From Actinomycetota bacterium (lineage in GTDB: Bacteria; Actinomycetota; JAICYB01): a stretch of DNA of 32,768 nucleotides. The notes under the pieces are model-generated. The model was given only the letters and a program-made list of their open reading frames with translations, was not told the DNA's origin and searched no databases. This document shows, one piece after another, positions 23,967 through 31,716 of the stretch. Where the stretch lies: positions 1-32,768 of the forward strand of contig DATLNZ010000058.1 in assembly GCA_035536535.1 (NCBI GenBank), written 5' to 3'. The translations under genes and the position numbers were made by a program. The stretch's first letter is position 1, and each line of letters opens with the position of its first letter.

Positions 23967-24770
23967 TCACCACGCTGGTCTGGGAGGGGTCAAGTGTGCG
24001 CCCTCCACGACGGAGGCACTCTGGCTCCCCAGGTCTCCGGCGAGTGGAGCAGGTCTGGGGTTGGCAGTCAGACCGGCAGACTCCTCCTGCGGTGCGTAGT
24101 AACGAACATCTAAGACCACTAACCGGCGAGCCGAGATCACTACGCGCTGTGCGTCTGACTCGACAACGGTCTCGTCACCGGCCGCTCTCCAGTAGATAGG
24201 CGGAGCCAAGACGAGCTCGCGGTCACCAGTTTCTCGAGGATCAGGGCTAGACGATGCTAGTACCCCGCTGATCCATGTGCCGTCTTCAAGCAAGCACCCG
24301 CAGTGTTTTTCGGTCTCGGCAATGGCTTCGGAGTTGAACACCACCTCCCATGCTGAATCGACGCTGATCGACCCTCCGAGGAAGCTGAGGAACTTCCGAT
24401 TCCCAAGGAAGCTGATGAGCCTCCACTTCCGGGGGTCCTGGTGGGCGAGGACAATCGCGGTCACACATGAGAGGACCAGGAAACCAAGGGACCACCATGC
24501 CAGCTCCAGATAGTGCCCTTCGGCATAGGGCCCAGGTTGGCGGATGAGCTGCCCGACATCAGGAGTTCGATTGGGAAACTTTGTGCGAGCCAAGCCGAAC
24601 AGAAGAAGCGCGAGGATGTTTCCTAGGAGCCCCGAGAGCAGAAACAGAGCGGTCTCCCGGAAAACAGATCTTTCAGGTGAAGGCCGTCTCTGTTCACGTA
24701 TTAGAACGAAGACGAAGCCGGGAGCCAGAAAAGCAACGAAGATGAGGAGTCCTAAGAAGGTGGTGGGCAC
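23967..24770 (-). CDS. DUF6338 family membrane protein
   Basis: 267 residues, GTG start immediately after the TAA of the preceding small gene. It matches DUF6338 in its start (FLGLLIFVAFLAPGFVFVLIRE), the ERSVFRETALFLLSG helix, and the later SAWEVVF and GCLLEDGTWISG strands. Three membrane helices (about 4-24, 40-60, 92-110) are followed by a beta-rich cytoplasmic domain of about 150 residues. Function unknown; members turn up in accessory regions. The last ~30 residues (Pro/Ala/Gly-rich) are not conserved. It forms a two-gene unit with the upstream Pro/Lys-rich peptide. Confidence 0.75.
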   Translation of the reverse strand: MPTTFLGLLIFVAFLAPGFVFVLIREQRRPSPERSVFRETALFLLSGLLGNILALLLFGLARTKFPNRTPDVGQLIRQPGPYAEGHYLELAWWSLGFLVLSCVTAIVLAHQDPRKWRLISFLGNRKFLSFLGGSISVDSAWEVVFNSEAIAETEKHCGCLLEDGTWISGVLASSSPDPRETGDRELVLAPPIYWRAAGDETVVESDAQRVVISARRLVVLDVRYYAPQEESAGLTANPRPAPLAGDLGSQSASVVEGAHLTPPRPAW

Positions 24771-24914
24771 TTACGCGCCCGTCTTCTTCTGTGGCGGTGG
24801 TTTGGGCTTCGGCCGGGTTGTTTGTGGTTGAGGCTGCTGGACGCCTGGCTGTGGTTTTTGACCCTTTCGAATCTCTTCTCTAGACGGTTTCTGTGGCTCA
24901 CGACTCTTGGGCAT
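24771..24914 (-). CDS. Pro/Lys/Gln-rich small protein upstream of DUF6338
   Basis: 47 residues from ATG 24914, with GGAGG 7 bases upstream. The sequence is low complexity and basic: MPKSREPQKPSREEIRKGQK followed by PQPGV and PKPKPPPQKK. It is too short and disordered for a fold. Direct abutment with the DUF6338 start shows coupling, so it is likely a linker-like partner or leader peptide for the membrane protein. The longer frame (to 25145) runs through a large hairpin and is rejected. Confidence 0.6.
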   Translation of the reverse strand: MPKSREPQKPSREEIRKGQKPQPGVQQPQPQTTRPKPKPPPQKKTGA

Positions 24915-24957
24915 GAACCCTCCTCCGCAGATGTCTAACGACTTGCCTGGCGACTCT

Positions 24958-24990
24958 GTCGAGGTGCCGAGACGGCCTCGGCACCTCGAC
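24958..24990. promoter_or_regulatory. Perfect 14-base-pair hairpin upstream of the DUF6338 unit
   Basis: Positions 24958-24971 and 24977-24990 pair perfectly, with loop ACGGC. It lies 44 bases before the first start codon of the minus-strand unit, without a T-run on either side. It could be a leader structure, an operator or a terminator for upstream transcription. Confidence 0.65.
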
Positions 24991-25357
24991 ACGATGACAT
25001 GCCCCGACCGGGCCCACTTCTCCCCCCCAAATCTGGGAGGGGTGGCAGCCAAGAGCCGTAGGCCCGCTCGTCGGCCACCTGCTCGTTCACGCTGGTGATG
25101 TAGCCGGCCAGGTTCCGTTAGAGGACCCATGGGATCCTCTGTCAATGCTCAGGGAGGCCCCCGGGATGCAGTCGTCGCTACTGAACTCCTAGGTCAGTGG
25201 TGTCCGAGCCTCCCTCGCCCCACCCTTCAGAAGACCACGCGACACAGCCTTCGACTTCAAACTGTTCAGCACGGCTGGCGGGGGCAAAGCTCTCCTACAC
25301 AAGCCTCGAGGGCCACAGAAGTGACCGATGGAGGGCTCGGGATGACCGTGTGACTAC
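24991..25357. other. No supported gene
   Basis: Spacer between the DUF6338 unit and the DUF4145 gene. It holds a near-palindrome around CCCATGGG (about 25121-25141, AGAGGA...TCCTCT). Open frames here have no coding look. Confidence 0.5.
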
Positions 25358-26008
25358 CTACTCAGTGCGAGGCGGCGCGTCTCGCCTCTGGATGGCGTCA
25401 CGAACGCCCTCGGGCATCGAGTCAAAGAGTTCGTCCACTCGCCTGGGCGCCGAGATCATCCCCTCGGCGATCAGGTTGATGAGCTGGAAGAGCGTGATCG
25501 CCGTGTCGCGATTGTCAGACATGTCGATCCGGCCTGGATGGACCGCCTCGTTACCAATGAACCGGACGTAGTCCGCCGCCCTTTGGATGGAAGGAGAAAG
25601 GCCCCGCCTCACCAAGGCACCAATTGCATTGCTCAAGTCTCGCTCGTCCGGCTCAAGCTCTCGACAGAGCTTCTGCAGTGCGAGACGCAGGAGCGCCGCA
25701 GCCGCCCGGGGGGAGGTGCTGACTACCTCCGCCGCCTCCCGGTACTCCCTTTCCACTTCCGGGGACAGATCCGGACTCGGCTGCGGTACGCCAGAGGTAG
25801 TGCGGGGGTCAAGCATCTCCCCGCCCCTCCAGACGCACCACTCCTGACAGTGAGCGCACAGCGAGAAGCGGACACCGGGGGGCCTTCCATTCGGAAGGTC
25901 TGCCACTGCGACGCCGTAGGCGTCGTACCAGTGTTGCCGCGCATACGCGTAACAGTGCGGGCAGTTGAAGGCCTGGAGACCGTCGTTAGGGGCGACAAAG
26001 GGAATCAA
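25358..26008 (-). CDS. DUF4145 domain protein with N-terminal zinc ribbon
   Basis: 216 residues from TTG 26008 with GGAGC nearby. The N-terminus has two Cys pairs, CPHC (16-19) and CAHC (51-54), a zinc ribbon. The helical DUF4145 domain covers about 85-190: YREAAEVVSTSPRAAAALLR, LALQKLCREL, YVRFIGNEAVHPG. DUF4145 is a HEPN-like domain often found in defence islands, sometimes fused to restriction subunits; here it stands alone, so it might bind or cleave RNA or act as an adaptor. It diverges from the HicA-like gene. All conserved positions appear intact. Confidence 0.85.
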   Translation of the reverse strand: MIPFVAPNDGLQAFNCPHCYAYARQHWYDAYGVAVADLPNGRPPGVRFSLCAHCQEWCVWRGGEMLDPRTTSGVPQPSPDLSPEVEREYREAAEVVSTSPRAAAALLRLALQKLCRELEPDERDLSNAIGALVRRGLSPSIQRAADYVRFIGNEAVHPGRIDMSDNRDTAITLFQLINLIAEGMISAPRRVDELFDSMPEGVRDAIQRRDAPPRTE

Positions 26009-26158
26009 GGAGCTCCTCTGGTGTCCCTTGTTGGAGGTGTAGCAGCGTGACCCGGCCAGCCTCCAAGGTCAAATGCTCCGGCACCTGCGGCCAGATGGTG
26101 TCCGGGAGCAGGACCCGCCAACGCATCGAAGCCGTACCGCTGGGCCAGAGGGGGCATC

Positions 26159-26446
26159 ATGAACAGCCGGGACGTCGTGAAGGAAGCCAAGAAGCAGGGC
26201 TGGACCGTGGACACCACACAGCACGGCCACCTGCGCTTCACGCCCCCGGACAAGTGGAAGCAGATCTGCGTGTTCTCCGGGACTCCCGGGGACCAGCGTT
26301 CGATCCGCAACCACCTAGCGGAGATGCGTCGCCAGGGGTTCGGTGGCCGCCGAGAGGCAAGGGGAGGTCGTGATGGGTCGGGAGTGGAGCGTCCTGCTCG
26401 AGTTCGCTTCGACGACCGCGGGGCGCCCGGCCGAGACGGTCGGTGA
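26159..26446 (+). CDS. HicA-like toxin family protein
   Basis: 95 residues as read. The first 62 match the HicA dsRBD-type fold: MNSRDVVKEAKKQGWTVDTT, HGHLRFTPP with the expected His, ICVFSGTPGD and RNHLAEMRRQGF. HicA toxins cut mRNA and are held by a HicB antitoxin. The ribosome site AGAGGGGG is 4 bases upstream. The tail after residue 62 is Arg/Gly-rich and overlaps the next gene by 74 bases, so the natural end may be earlier and the tail a late extension. The frame upstream (GTG 26047, with CSGTCGQMV) could be another small zinc-finger frame, uncertain. Confidence 0.6.
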   Translation: MNSRDVVKEAKKQGWTVDTTQHGHLRFTPPDKWKQICVFSGTPGDQRSIRNHLAEMRRQGFGGRREARGGRDGSGVERPARVRFDDRGAPGRDGR

Positions 26447-26987
26447 CGCGGTCGAGGGCGCACTGGACAAGCTGAAGGATCTGCACGCGGCCGCCAGCTA
26501 CGGCCCCAGCTCCTTCAGCTTCCGGATGACGGTGGCGGCGGACTCGCCTATCGCTGCCGCCGTTGCCGGCATCGGCCGACTGGCGGGCGTCGCCTCGACG
26601 GTGGGCCTGCCCGACTGGCCGCTGGAGTGCGTCGAGGCCATCCCGGACGAGGCCCTGGAGGCCGAGCTCCAGAAGCCGGCGAGCTCCGAGATCCTCGTGG
26701 GCGTCAGCGAGATCGCACTGATGCTCGGGGTCTCCAAGCAGCGCGCCAGCATGTTCACGCGACGGTCCGACTTCCCCTCGCCGGTGGCGCAGCTCGGCGC
26801 CGGCCCGGTCTGGTCGGGCCGGGAGGTTCGGAACTTCGTGAACCACTGGGCGCGCCGGCCCGGGCGGCCGGCCAGCGGAGCTTCGAAGGCTGTGCGCGTG
26901 AAGGAGCTCAAGAGCGGGTTCCTCTCCAGCCGCAAGACGGCCGGAAAGCCCATGGGCCAGTCGACAAAGAAGACCAAGAGTCGCTAG
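26373..26987 (+). CDS. HTH protein, probable antitoxin-like partner of the HicA-like gene
   Basis: 204 residues from ATG 26373, which has GGGGAGG 5 bases upstream. An N-terminal alpha/beta part (REWSVLLEFAS, then a helix AVEGALDKLKDLHAAAS) could be a HicB-like fold but is not clearly recognised. Residues about 112-158 form a helix-turn-helix (VSEIALMLGVSKQRASMFTR, then WSGREVRNFV). The tail is Lys/Arg-rich. Position directly after the HicA-like gene, and overlapping it, suggests an antitoxin and autoregulator. A frameshifted, truncated paralogue lies at 30600-30910. Confidence 0.7.
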   Translation: MGREWSVLLEFASTTAGRPAETVGDAVEGALDKLKDLHAAASYGPSSFSFRMTVAADSPIAAAVAGIGRLAGVASTVGLPDWPLECVEAIPDEALEAELQKPASSEILVGVSEIALMLGVSKQRASMFTRRSDFPSPVAQLGAGPVWSGREVRNFVNHWARRPGRPASGASKAVRVKELKSGFLSSRKTAGKPMGQSTKKTKSR

Positions 26988-27105
26988 ATCGGCCCGACCG
27001 GGCGTCACGTGACTCACCGGTTGTCACTCGGCCGGCCGCCGTTGCCAACGGGCTGATGGAACGGGGGGCCGGCCCCATTCGGTCGGAGTGTCGGGAGCCG
27101 GCCCT

Positions 27106-27379
27106 TTACACCCCGACGAGCGACGACAGCAGCTCATCGATCTCCGAGGCCTTCTGGGCGAAGTTGTTCCTGAGGTCCCACAGAAGCTCCTCGAGATCCC
27201 GTCGGCGCCTGTGCAGCAGCTGGATCGTGGCCACGGCCAAACGTCCGACCTCGAGCACTTGGCCGGGATCGATCCCCTCCGAGTCCTGCCCCGGCGCGCG
27301 CGTTCTCGGCCTCGCTGCAGAGGTCTCAGAGGACCTCGCAGCTGAACGATTGATCCGTTTCCGCGGGCTCGTCTTCCAT
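27106..27379 (-). pseudogene. MED-start small helical protein, decayed
   Basis: The ATG of repeat copy e opens MEDEPAETDQSFSCEVL, then a stop. Further on, another frame reads QDSEGIDPGQVLEVGRLAVA, TIQLLHRRRRDLEELLWDLR and NNFAQKASEIDELLSSLVGV with a stop at 27106, a convincing helical protein end of about 60 residues. One premature stop and one frameshift separate the two. The family is not recognised. The repeat supplies the apparent start, as in copies a, d and f. Confidence 0.4.
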
Positions 27380-27470
27380 GGGGTCGGGATTTTCGGGGGT
27401 CTTCCATGGGGTCCGCTACGCCTCCGAGGGGGTCTGAGGCCCAAGTTCGGTCGTGACAGGACCTCGCCTG
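27371..27470 (-). repeat. Dispersed repeat, copy e (doubled, with upstream flank)
   Basis: Exact copies of GTCTTCCATGGGGTC at 27371-27385 and 27399-27413, separated by GGGATTTTCGGGG, followed by the same ~55-base flank as copy d (CGCTACGCCTCCGAGGGG ... AGTTCGGTCGTGACAGGAC). Confidence 0.85.
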
Positions 27471-27484
27471 CGCAGGAGGGACGG

Positions 27485-28516
27485 CTAACTCGCTTCGACC
27501 AGCTTCTCTTCGATCACCTTTCCGAACGGTTCCGGCTTCTTCGTAAGGAACTCGACCGCCTTGACTGGGCAGTCGCCGCCGGGCAGCACGATGACGAGCG
27601 GCGTTTGTTCATCACCGCCTACTCGCAGCGCTTGAACATTGTCGGCGTCGCATCCAAGTGCCCTCCTGCCTGGGTCCTCGAGCTTCAGCGTCACGAGCTG
27701 AGCGGCCGTCGTCTCCGACTTGGGCCTAGGAGCCAGCGCCAGGCAGGCCACTCCAGCGGAGACCAGGAGTACAGCAACGACGCACCACCTCCGGGCCCTC
27801 TCGTATCGCTTGTTAATCTTGGCGCCGATCGCGATCCCGTACGCGCCGCGGCGAAGAGCCTCCAGCGATGTCAGTCGCTGCTCAGTCCGCACCAGGTCGT
27901 GCTTTCGGATTGCGGCCTCGGCGGCACTCACACCCGCCGCCGCACGCAGGGTCAGGGCGTACCTTCGCGCCACCGCCGCTTCCTTCACCCTGTCGGGGGG
28001 AACGGGGTTAAGACCCTTGATCAGTTCGTCCATTGCCTTTGAGGCCGCTTCGGCCTGAACGGCCTTCGCTTCGTCCGCCGCTGCGTAACTGGCAAGGTCC
28101 GACGCCAAGTCGCGCTTAATGCCGACCGCGTCACGAGTTTCCTCCAGAGCCTGCCTCAGGGCTTCGAAAGACGTGAATCTGCCCTCGGGGAGGAGCTCTA
28201 GGTTCCCTGCGGTTATCTCGGGATCAGTGACGGGCGCAGGACTGAGCACGCTGGCGAAGGTGAGGATCCCGGTAAGCGCCCCCAGTGCCGCAAGAAGGAC
28301 GCCGGCGATTAGGAGTCGCTCATCGAAGCCGGAATCCCCAGGGGCACGAACGATTGACCCGACTACGGCGAGGCTGGGGATCCCCGCGAATGCCGCTGCG
28401 ACCCACCGGGCTGTTGATCGCAGGCCGGTGGCTACGGCGCGCGAGTCGTCCGACGGTTCGACTCCCGCGGGCGGCTCGACCCCCACGGTCGGTTTCTTCT
28501 CTACGGCGTCACTCAT
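27485..28516 (-). CDS. Three-helix membrane protein with outer domain, unknown
   Basis: 343 residues from ATG 28516, overlapping the upstream stop as ATGA. A Pro/Val-rich start is followed by two membrane helices (about 40-60 and 68-92), then about 150 mostly helical cytoplasmic residues (DAVGIKRDLASDLASYAAAD, AAIRKHDLVRTEQRLTSLEA), a third helix (about 246-266: RRWCVVAVLLVSAGVACLAL) and an outside part with a Cys pair (GCDAD, GGDCPVKAVEF). It is not recognised. The layout, helices around a coiled region, resembles small effector or sensor membrane proteins, which is only a comparison of shape. The frame to 28597 overlaps the upstream gene and is rejected. Confidence 0.65.
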   Translation of the reverse strand: MSDAVEKKPTVGVEPPAGVEPSDDSRAVATGLRSTARWVAAAFAGIPSLAVVGSIVRAPGDSGFDERLLIAGVLLAALGALTGILTFASVLSPAPVTDPEITAGNLELLPEGRFTSFEALRQALEETRDAVGIKRDLASDLASYAAADEAKAVQAEAASKAMDELIKGLNPVPPDRVKEAAVARRYALTLRAAAGVSAAEAAIRKHDLVRTEQRLTSLEALRRGAYGIAIGAKINKRYERARRWCVVAVLLVSAGVACLALAPRPKSETTAAQLVTLKLEDPGRRALGCDADNVQALRVGGDEQTPLVIVLPGGDCPVKAVEFLTKKPEPFGKVIEEKLVEAS

Positions 28517-28830
28517 ACCTGGACCACATGCGGTCCAGCATCCGCTGGCAGCTTCAACAGGGCACGCAGCCGCGGCAGCCGCGACGACAGGATCCAAGCG
28601 GTGACTTCACTATCGCCCCCGACGATTAGGCCGCCAAGGAATTCCTTCAGCGAGTCCTCCGAGTAGAGGGCGGCCGGATCGATCTCGACAGAAGGGTGGG
28701 GAGTTTTCGGCGGTTCGATGTAAGAGAAGGCCTCGTGGCCTGATGGGCCCACTGACTGTTTCTCCGTCACGAGGAGGAGCGTCCGCATATCACCCCGCAC
28801 GAGCCTGAGCGACACCGCTGAATGAACCAC
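28513..28830 (-). CDS. Small soluble protein coupled to the membrane protein gene
   Basis: 105 residues from GTG 28830 (weak ribosome site). The first half is beta-like (SAVSLRLVRGDMRTLLLVTE), the second helical (LYSEDSLKEFLGGLIVGGDS, ILSSRLPRLRALLKLPA). It ends in an ATGA overlap with the membrane gene, so the two are one unit. No signal peptide and no family recognised. A regulator or cytoplasmic partner of the membrane protein is a fair guess. Confidence 0.55.
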   Translation of the reverse strand: MVHSAVSLRLVRGDMRTLLLVTEKQSVGPSGHEAFSYIEPPKTPHPSVEIDPAALYSEDSLKEFLGGLIVGGDSEVTAWILSSRLPRLRALLKLPADAGPHVVQV

Positions 28831-29056
28831 GGGGCGATCCTACTCGTCCTGAGCGAACGAGCCTGGTTGGCCGCCGCCGCTCACTCGGCCACGTCGTCGC
28901 GTTGAGCCTGTCCAGGTCCCCCCATCACGAGAATGGTGTCCTTTAGTGAGGTGGGGGCCGGGAGTGTGACATTCGGGTGGCGTCAGCTTCGTGAGGCTGT
29001 GAGTTCACGTCCCCCCACGGGTCTATGCCACCCGCGCGGCGGCCACGTCGACGGTC

Positions 29057-29102
29057 GACACCCCATGGAAGACCCGGCCAAGAGCGACACCCCATGGAAG
29101 AC
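29057..29102 (+). repeat. Dispersed repeat, copy f (doubled, opposite orientation)
   Basis: GACACCCCATGGAAGAC at 29057-29073 and 29086-29102, period 29 instead of 28, each with AC inserted relative to the other copies, and a different inner spacer (CCGGCCAAGAGC). Confidence 0.82.
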
Positions 29103-29306
29103 GGGTCCTTCGTCGACCGCCTGGCGGACCTCCTCGAGCCCTTCCTGGATGAACTGCATGCCGCAGCAGAACTGAACGGCCTGCACGAAGAGCTGTCCGA
29201 AAACGTTGTGGCTGTCGAGAGCCAGCGGCGGACTGGCCAGGCCCCCTGGGACGAGGCGTGGCCCCGCGGAGGTGAGTCGGCCTGTGCGTGCCGCTGTCAC
29301 TTTTGA
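29094..29306 (+). CDS. MED-start small helical protein
   Basis: 70 residues from the second ATG in repeat copy f. The first 45 are clearly protein-like and helical: MEDGSFVDRLADLLEPFLDE, LHAAAELNGLHEELSENVVA, VESQRR. The end (GESACACRCHF) is less convincing and overlaps a converging small frame, so the stop may be a later change. This is the best preserved of the frames opened by the repeat. No family recognised. Confidence 0.45.
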   Translation: MEDGSFVDRLADLLEPFLDELHAAAELNGLHEELSENVVAVESQRRTGQAPWDEAWPRGGESACACRCHF

Positions 29307-29458
29307 ACCGCACGTCGTCGGAGCGATGGGAGGTCGCTCGGAGTCACCAAGGCGGACCAGGGGCAGGGAGATGAGTCGGCTCGGTCTACGGCCGCCTGAC
29401 TCTCCTCCGGTGTCGGGGTCGGCCTGACGACTTCCGCCTTGACCTTCTTGGAAGCCAT
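29297..29458 (-). CDS. Possible 53-residue protein
   Basis: From ATG 29458: MASKKVKAEVVRPTPTPEES, QAAVDRADSS, then a less regular end. The start has the look of a real N-terminus (Lys-rich, then Pro/Thr/Glu), but the ribosome site is weak and the 3' part overlaps the converging MED frame. It may be a truncated gene. Confidence 0.3.
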   Translation of the reverse strand: MASKKVKAEVVRPTPTPEESQAAVDRADSSPCPWSALVTPSDLPSLRRRAVQK

Positions 29459-30126
29459 CGTGATGGCTGTGGCCAGTCGAGGAGGGCTCCCTCGAGCGAC
29501 GTCTGACGGACGGCGGGGGGGCGTTTACCTGTCGGGGTCGTCGGAGGGTCTTCGAGGTCACAACGGCGGGACAGCAGTTCGACGGCGAGCGCGACTGCCA
29601 ATGGATCGAGGCGTTGCTTGCTGAAGATCCCGTGCCCGGTAGCGCCTCGTTCGCCAGGTCGACCCGGCGTGAACGGTGGCCCGCTGCTCGTTTGCGGCGG
29701 GAACGGCGGCCGCCCCGAACACCGAGCTGGCAGGCCCATCAAAAAGCTGCCTCCGGCGGCGCCGTAGCTGACGCCGTGAATGACAGCCGGCCTCGAGGCG
29801 GCCCCTCTTCGCAGGTCCTGGAGCCGGGAGCGGCTGACTGGGACTCAGATGGCGAGGAGACGAGCGACTCCTCGCGTGCGCATCGCCGTCATCTCCAACG
29901 TGCAGCCTGCCGAAGGCCAACTCCACCCCATGCGCCACGCAGCTGGGCTGAGCCTGGCTCGGCACGAAATCGCCGTCAGGGATGCTCTCGGCGGTGGGTG
30001 TTACGCACAGCCACTCTTGGTGTCGCGGCGTAGGAGGTCGTGCGGCTGGTCAAGAAATCCCTCGCAGCGCGAGCGATCTAGCCGGGCTCGTGCGGCGATG
30101 TCGGTGGACCCGTTTACCCTGCTCCG
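29459..30126. other. No supported gene
   Basis: GC-rich, with several Arg-rich frames on both strands and no domain signal. A plus-strand frame from 29849 (MARRRATPRVRIAVISNVQP) has a slightly protein-like start but no ribosome site. It probably holds decayed sequence. Confidence 0.45.
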
Positions 30127-30390
30127 GTGAGAACTATAGGAGTGAAGTTTGCTCTTGAGCGGTACGCAGAGCTCCAGCGTGTACTCAACGACGTATCCTC
30201 CTTCGCGCTCTGCGGCTCATGCGGCGGAACCGACACGAAGAAGTTGATTCGGGAGCCCATAGTCATGCCTACCCTCGGAGCGATCAGCCTCATCGCTGTC
30301 GTCCGCTGTCACCGATGCTGCCGTCTTGAGTTGCACGATCCGTGCGCGCTTCTAGCCTTACCACTGGAGGCGTTGTTGCAGCCGGAATGA
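30127..30390 (+). CDS. Small zinc-ribbon protein
   Basis: 87 residues from GTG 30127. Four Cys in two pairs, CGSCGG and VRCHRCCR, separated by about 30 residues, form a zinc ribbon; the intervening strands (IVMPTLGAISLIAVVRC) fit. A helix ALERYAELQRVLNDVSSFA precedes it. There is no ribosome site, and TTTACCCT lies 6 bases upstream, so it may be a leaderless transcript, which is common in actinobacteria. No close family is recognised; a nucleic-acid-binding role is plausible. Confidence 0.58.
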   Translation: MRTIGVKFALERYAELQRVLNDVSSFALCGSCGGTDTKKLIREPIVMPTLGAISLIAVVRCHRCCRLELHDPCALLALPLEALLQPE

Positions 30391-30599
30391 ACGCATCCCC
30401 TCCTTATGGCGGCCTCCTTCGCGTACATGACTCGCCCGACTGGTGTCAGGCCCGGGCGTGTTTACACGATGGTGGCTCTGGTCTGATTGGAGGCCGTGAG
30501 CAGCGGGTCCTGGCCAGCTAACAGCCTACACGGAGGCTGCGGTGGCTTCGGGTAGGGCTGTCTGATCTCAGCTACGGCAGGACTACAAGGAAGTTCCGG

Positions 30600-30910
30600 A
30601 AACCTCGCGCTCGGCATCTGGAGCTCAGCCGCCAGGACGTCAGCGTCGACCGCCTCGAGGCGTGTCAGCGGCCAGTCCGGGAGCCCCGCGACCCCGGCCG
30701 CGTCCCGGACGAACGCAACGGCGTCTGTGACGGCCTGATCGGCCGCCGACGCAGGAGTGGTCAAGCGGAAGCCGTACGAGCGCTGCTCGCCCGACGCGGC
30801 TGCGTGATGGTCCTCGAGGCGGTCCAGGGCGGTGCAGACGGCGTCCGTCAGATCCTGCGCGGCCTCTCCGTTGGCGACTCAAACTCGACCAGCACGCTCC
30901 ACTCCCGCAT
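30600..30910 (-). pseudogene. Decayed paralogue of the HTH protein at 26373
   Basis: It begins MREWSVLVEFES (compare MGREWSVLLEFAS), with the same GGTCGTG before the ATG. A frameshift near 30860 moves to AQDLTDAVCTALDRLEDHHA, AASGEQRSYGFRLTTP, and on to GLPDWPLTRLEAVDADVLAA (compare GLPDWPLECVEAIPDEALEA). Similarity ends at about 30600, before the helix-turn-helix, so the DNA-binding part is lost. No HicA-like gene lies upstream; instead there is a 52-residue acidic protein. Confidence 0.72.
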
Positions 30911-30989
30911 CACGACCGTCCCTTCCGTGGCGGTGGCCACACGAATCCCCGTCGGCGCAGCTCCGATAGCGCGTTCTGCAGCGAGCGAT

Positions 30990-31148
30990 CTACTCGGAGG
31001 CGTACGGCACGTCCGGCCGGTCGGTGCCGTCCTCGTCGATGATGCGGACGTCCGACTCCAAGGTCTCGAGCGTGGCGAAGTATTCGGCCGCCTCCTGCGG
31101 AAGCCCCTTCTCGAGGTACTCCTGGGTCAGCCGCTCGCGCTCATCCAC
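30990..31148 (-). CDS. Small acidic protein upstream of the HTH pseudogene
   Basis: 52 residues from GTG 31148, which has AGGAGG 5 bases upstream. VDERERLTQEYLEKGLPQEA, AEYFATLETLESDVRIIDED, GTDRPDVPYASE: acidic and mostly helical, protein-like throughout. An upstream overlapping frame ends FRAIRAAIRQLLRRLKWMSA just inside this start, probably the tail of another small or broken gene. No family recognised. Confidence 0.45.
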   Translation of the reverse strand: MDERERLTQEYLEKGLPQEAAEYFATLETLESDVRIIDEDGTDRPDVPYASE

Positions 31149-31716
31149 TTGAGCCTCCTGAGCAGCTGGCGAATCGCCGCCCTGATCGCTCGGAAGTCCT
31201 TCTCGCCTCCGATACCGCCGCCCCCTTACTCCTGCTTCGGAGAGGGCTGCGCTGATGAGCATACCGGTCACTCGTCCTCCTGATCCCCGTCGGTCGGCGG
31301 CAGCGAACGTGGCGGACCAGCATCGCGCGCAGAAGTCTGGTCGGGCGAGCCGGGTTACGCGGGGGCCTGCTGGGAGCTGAGCTCGAGCTCGGATGTCGAC
31401 GATCGCCGTCGGTAGGGCCGCCCCCGGAGGCGACTCCCACCTGCTCTGGGGAGCCGTTATTCCGCTCTGGGCCATCGATGATCGCATTCAGGGCAGGTAC
31501 TACCCTCGGCCCGCCCGCTCCTTAGGACCGAAGGGCACAGCAAACCACTACGGCTGAGAGTCCATCATCGGTCTCACTAGCAACTCCCTTTGAAGACCAT
31601 GCCAAGGACGCATGTCCCGTGGGGCGTCGCAGGGGTAGAGGGGGGTGGACACGCTCTTGGCAGCCCCCTTGATGCGCCTAGGCGGTCCTGGAGCCAGCCT
31701 CAAAGGCGGGCCTCCT
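31149..31716. other. No firm gene
   Basis: A second AGGAGG lies just before a GTG at about 31270 (frame VTGMLISAALSEAG) and could open a longer version of the acidic protein, but the join is Arg-rich. The rest shows no coding signal; the end holds the 3' side of the lipoprotein-like gene's region and short inverted repeats around AAAGGCGGGCC. Confidence 0.45.

Noticed and set aside
26238-27017. 259-residue open frame opposite the HTH gene
   Set aside because: Arg/His-rich composition typical of out-of-frame GC-rich DNA; the opposite frame has a ribosome site and a domain.
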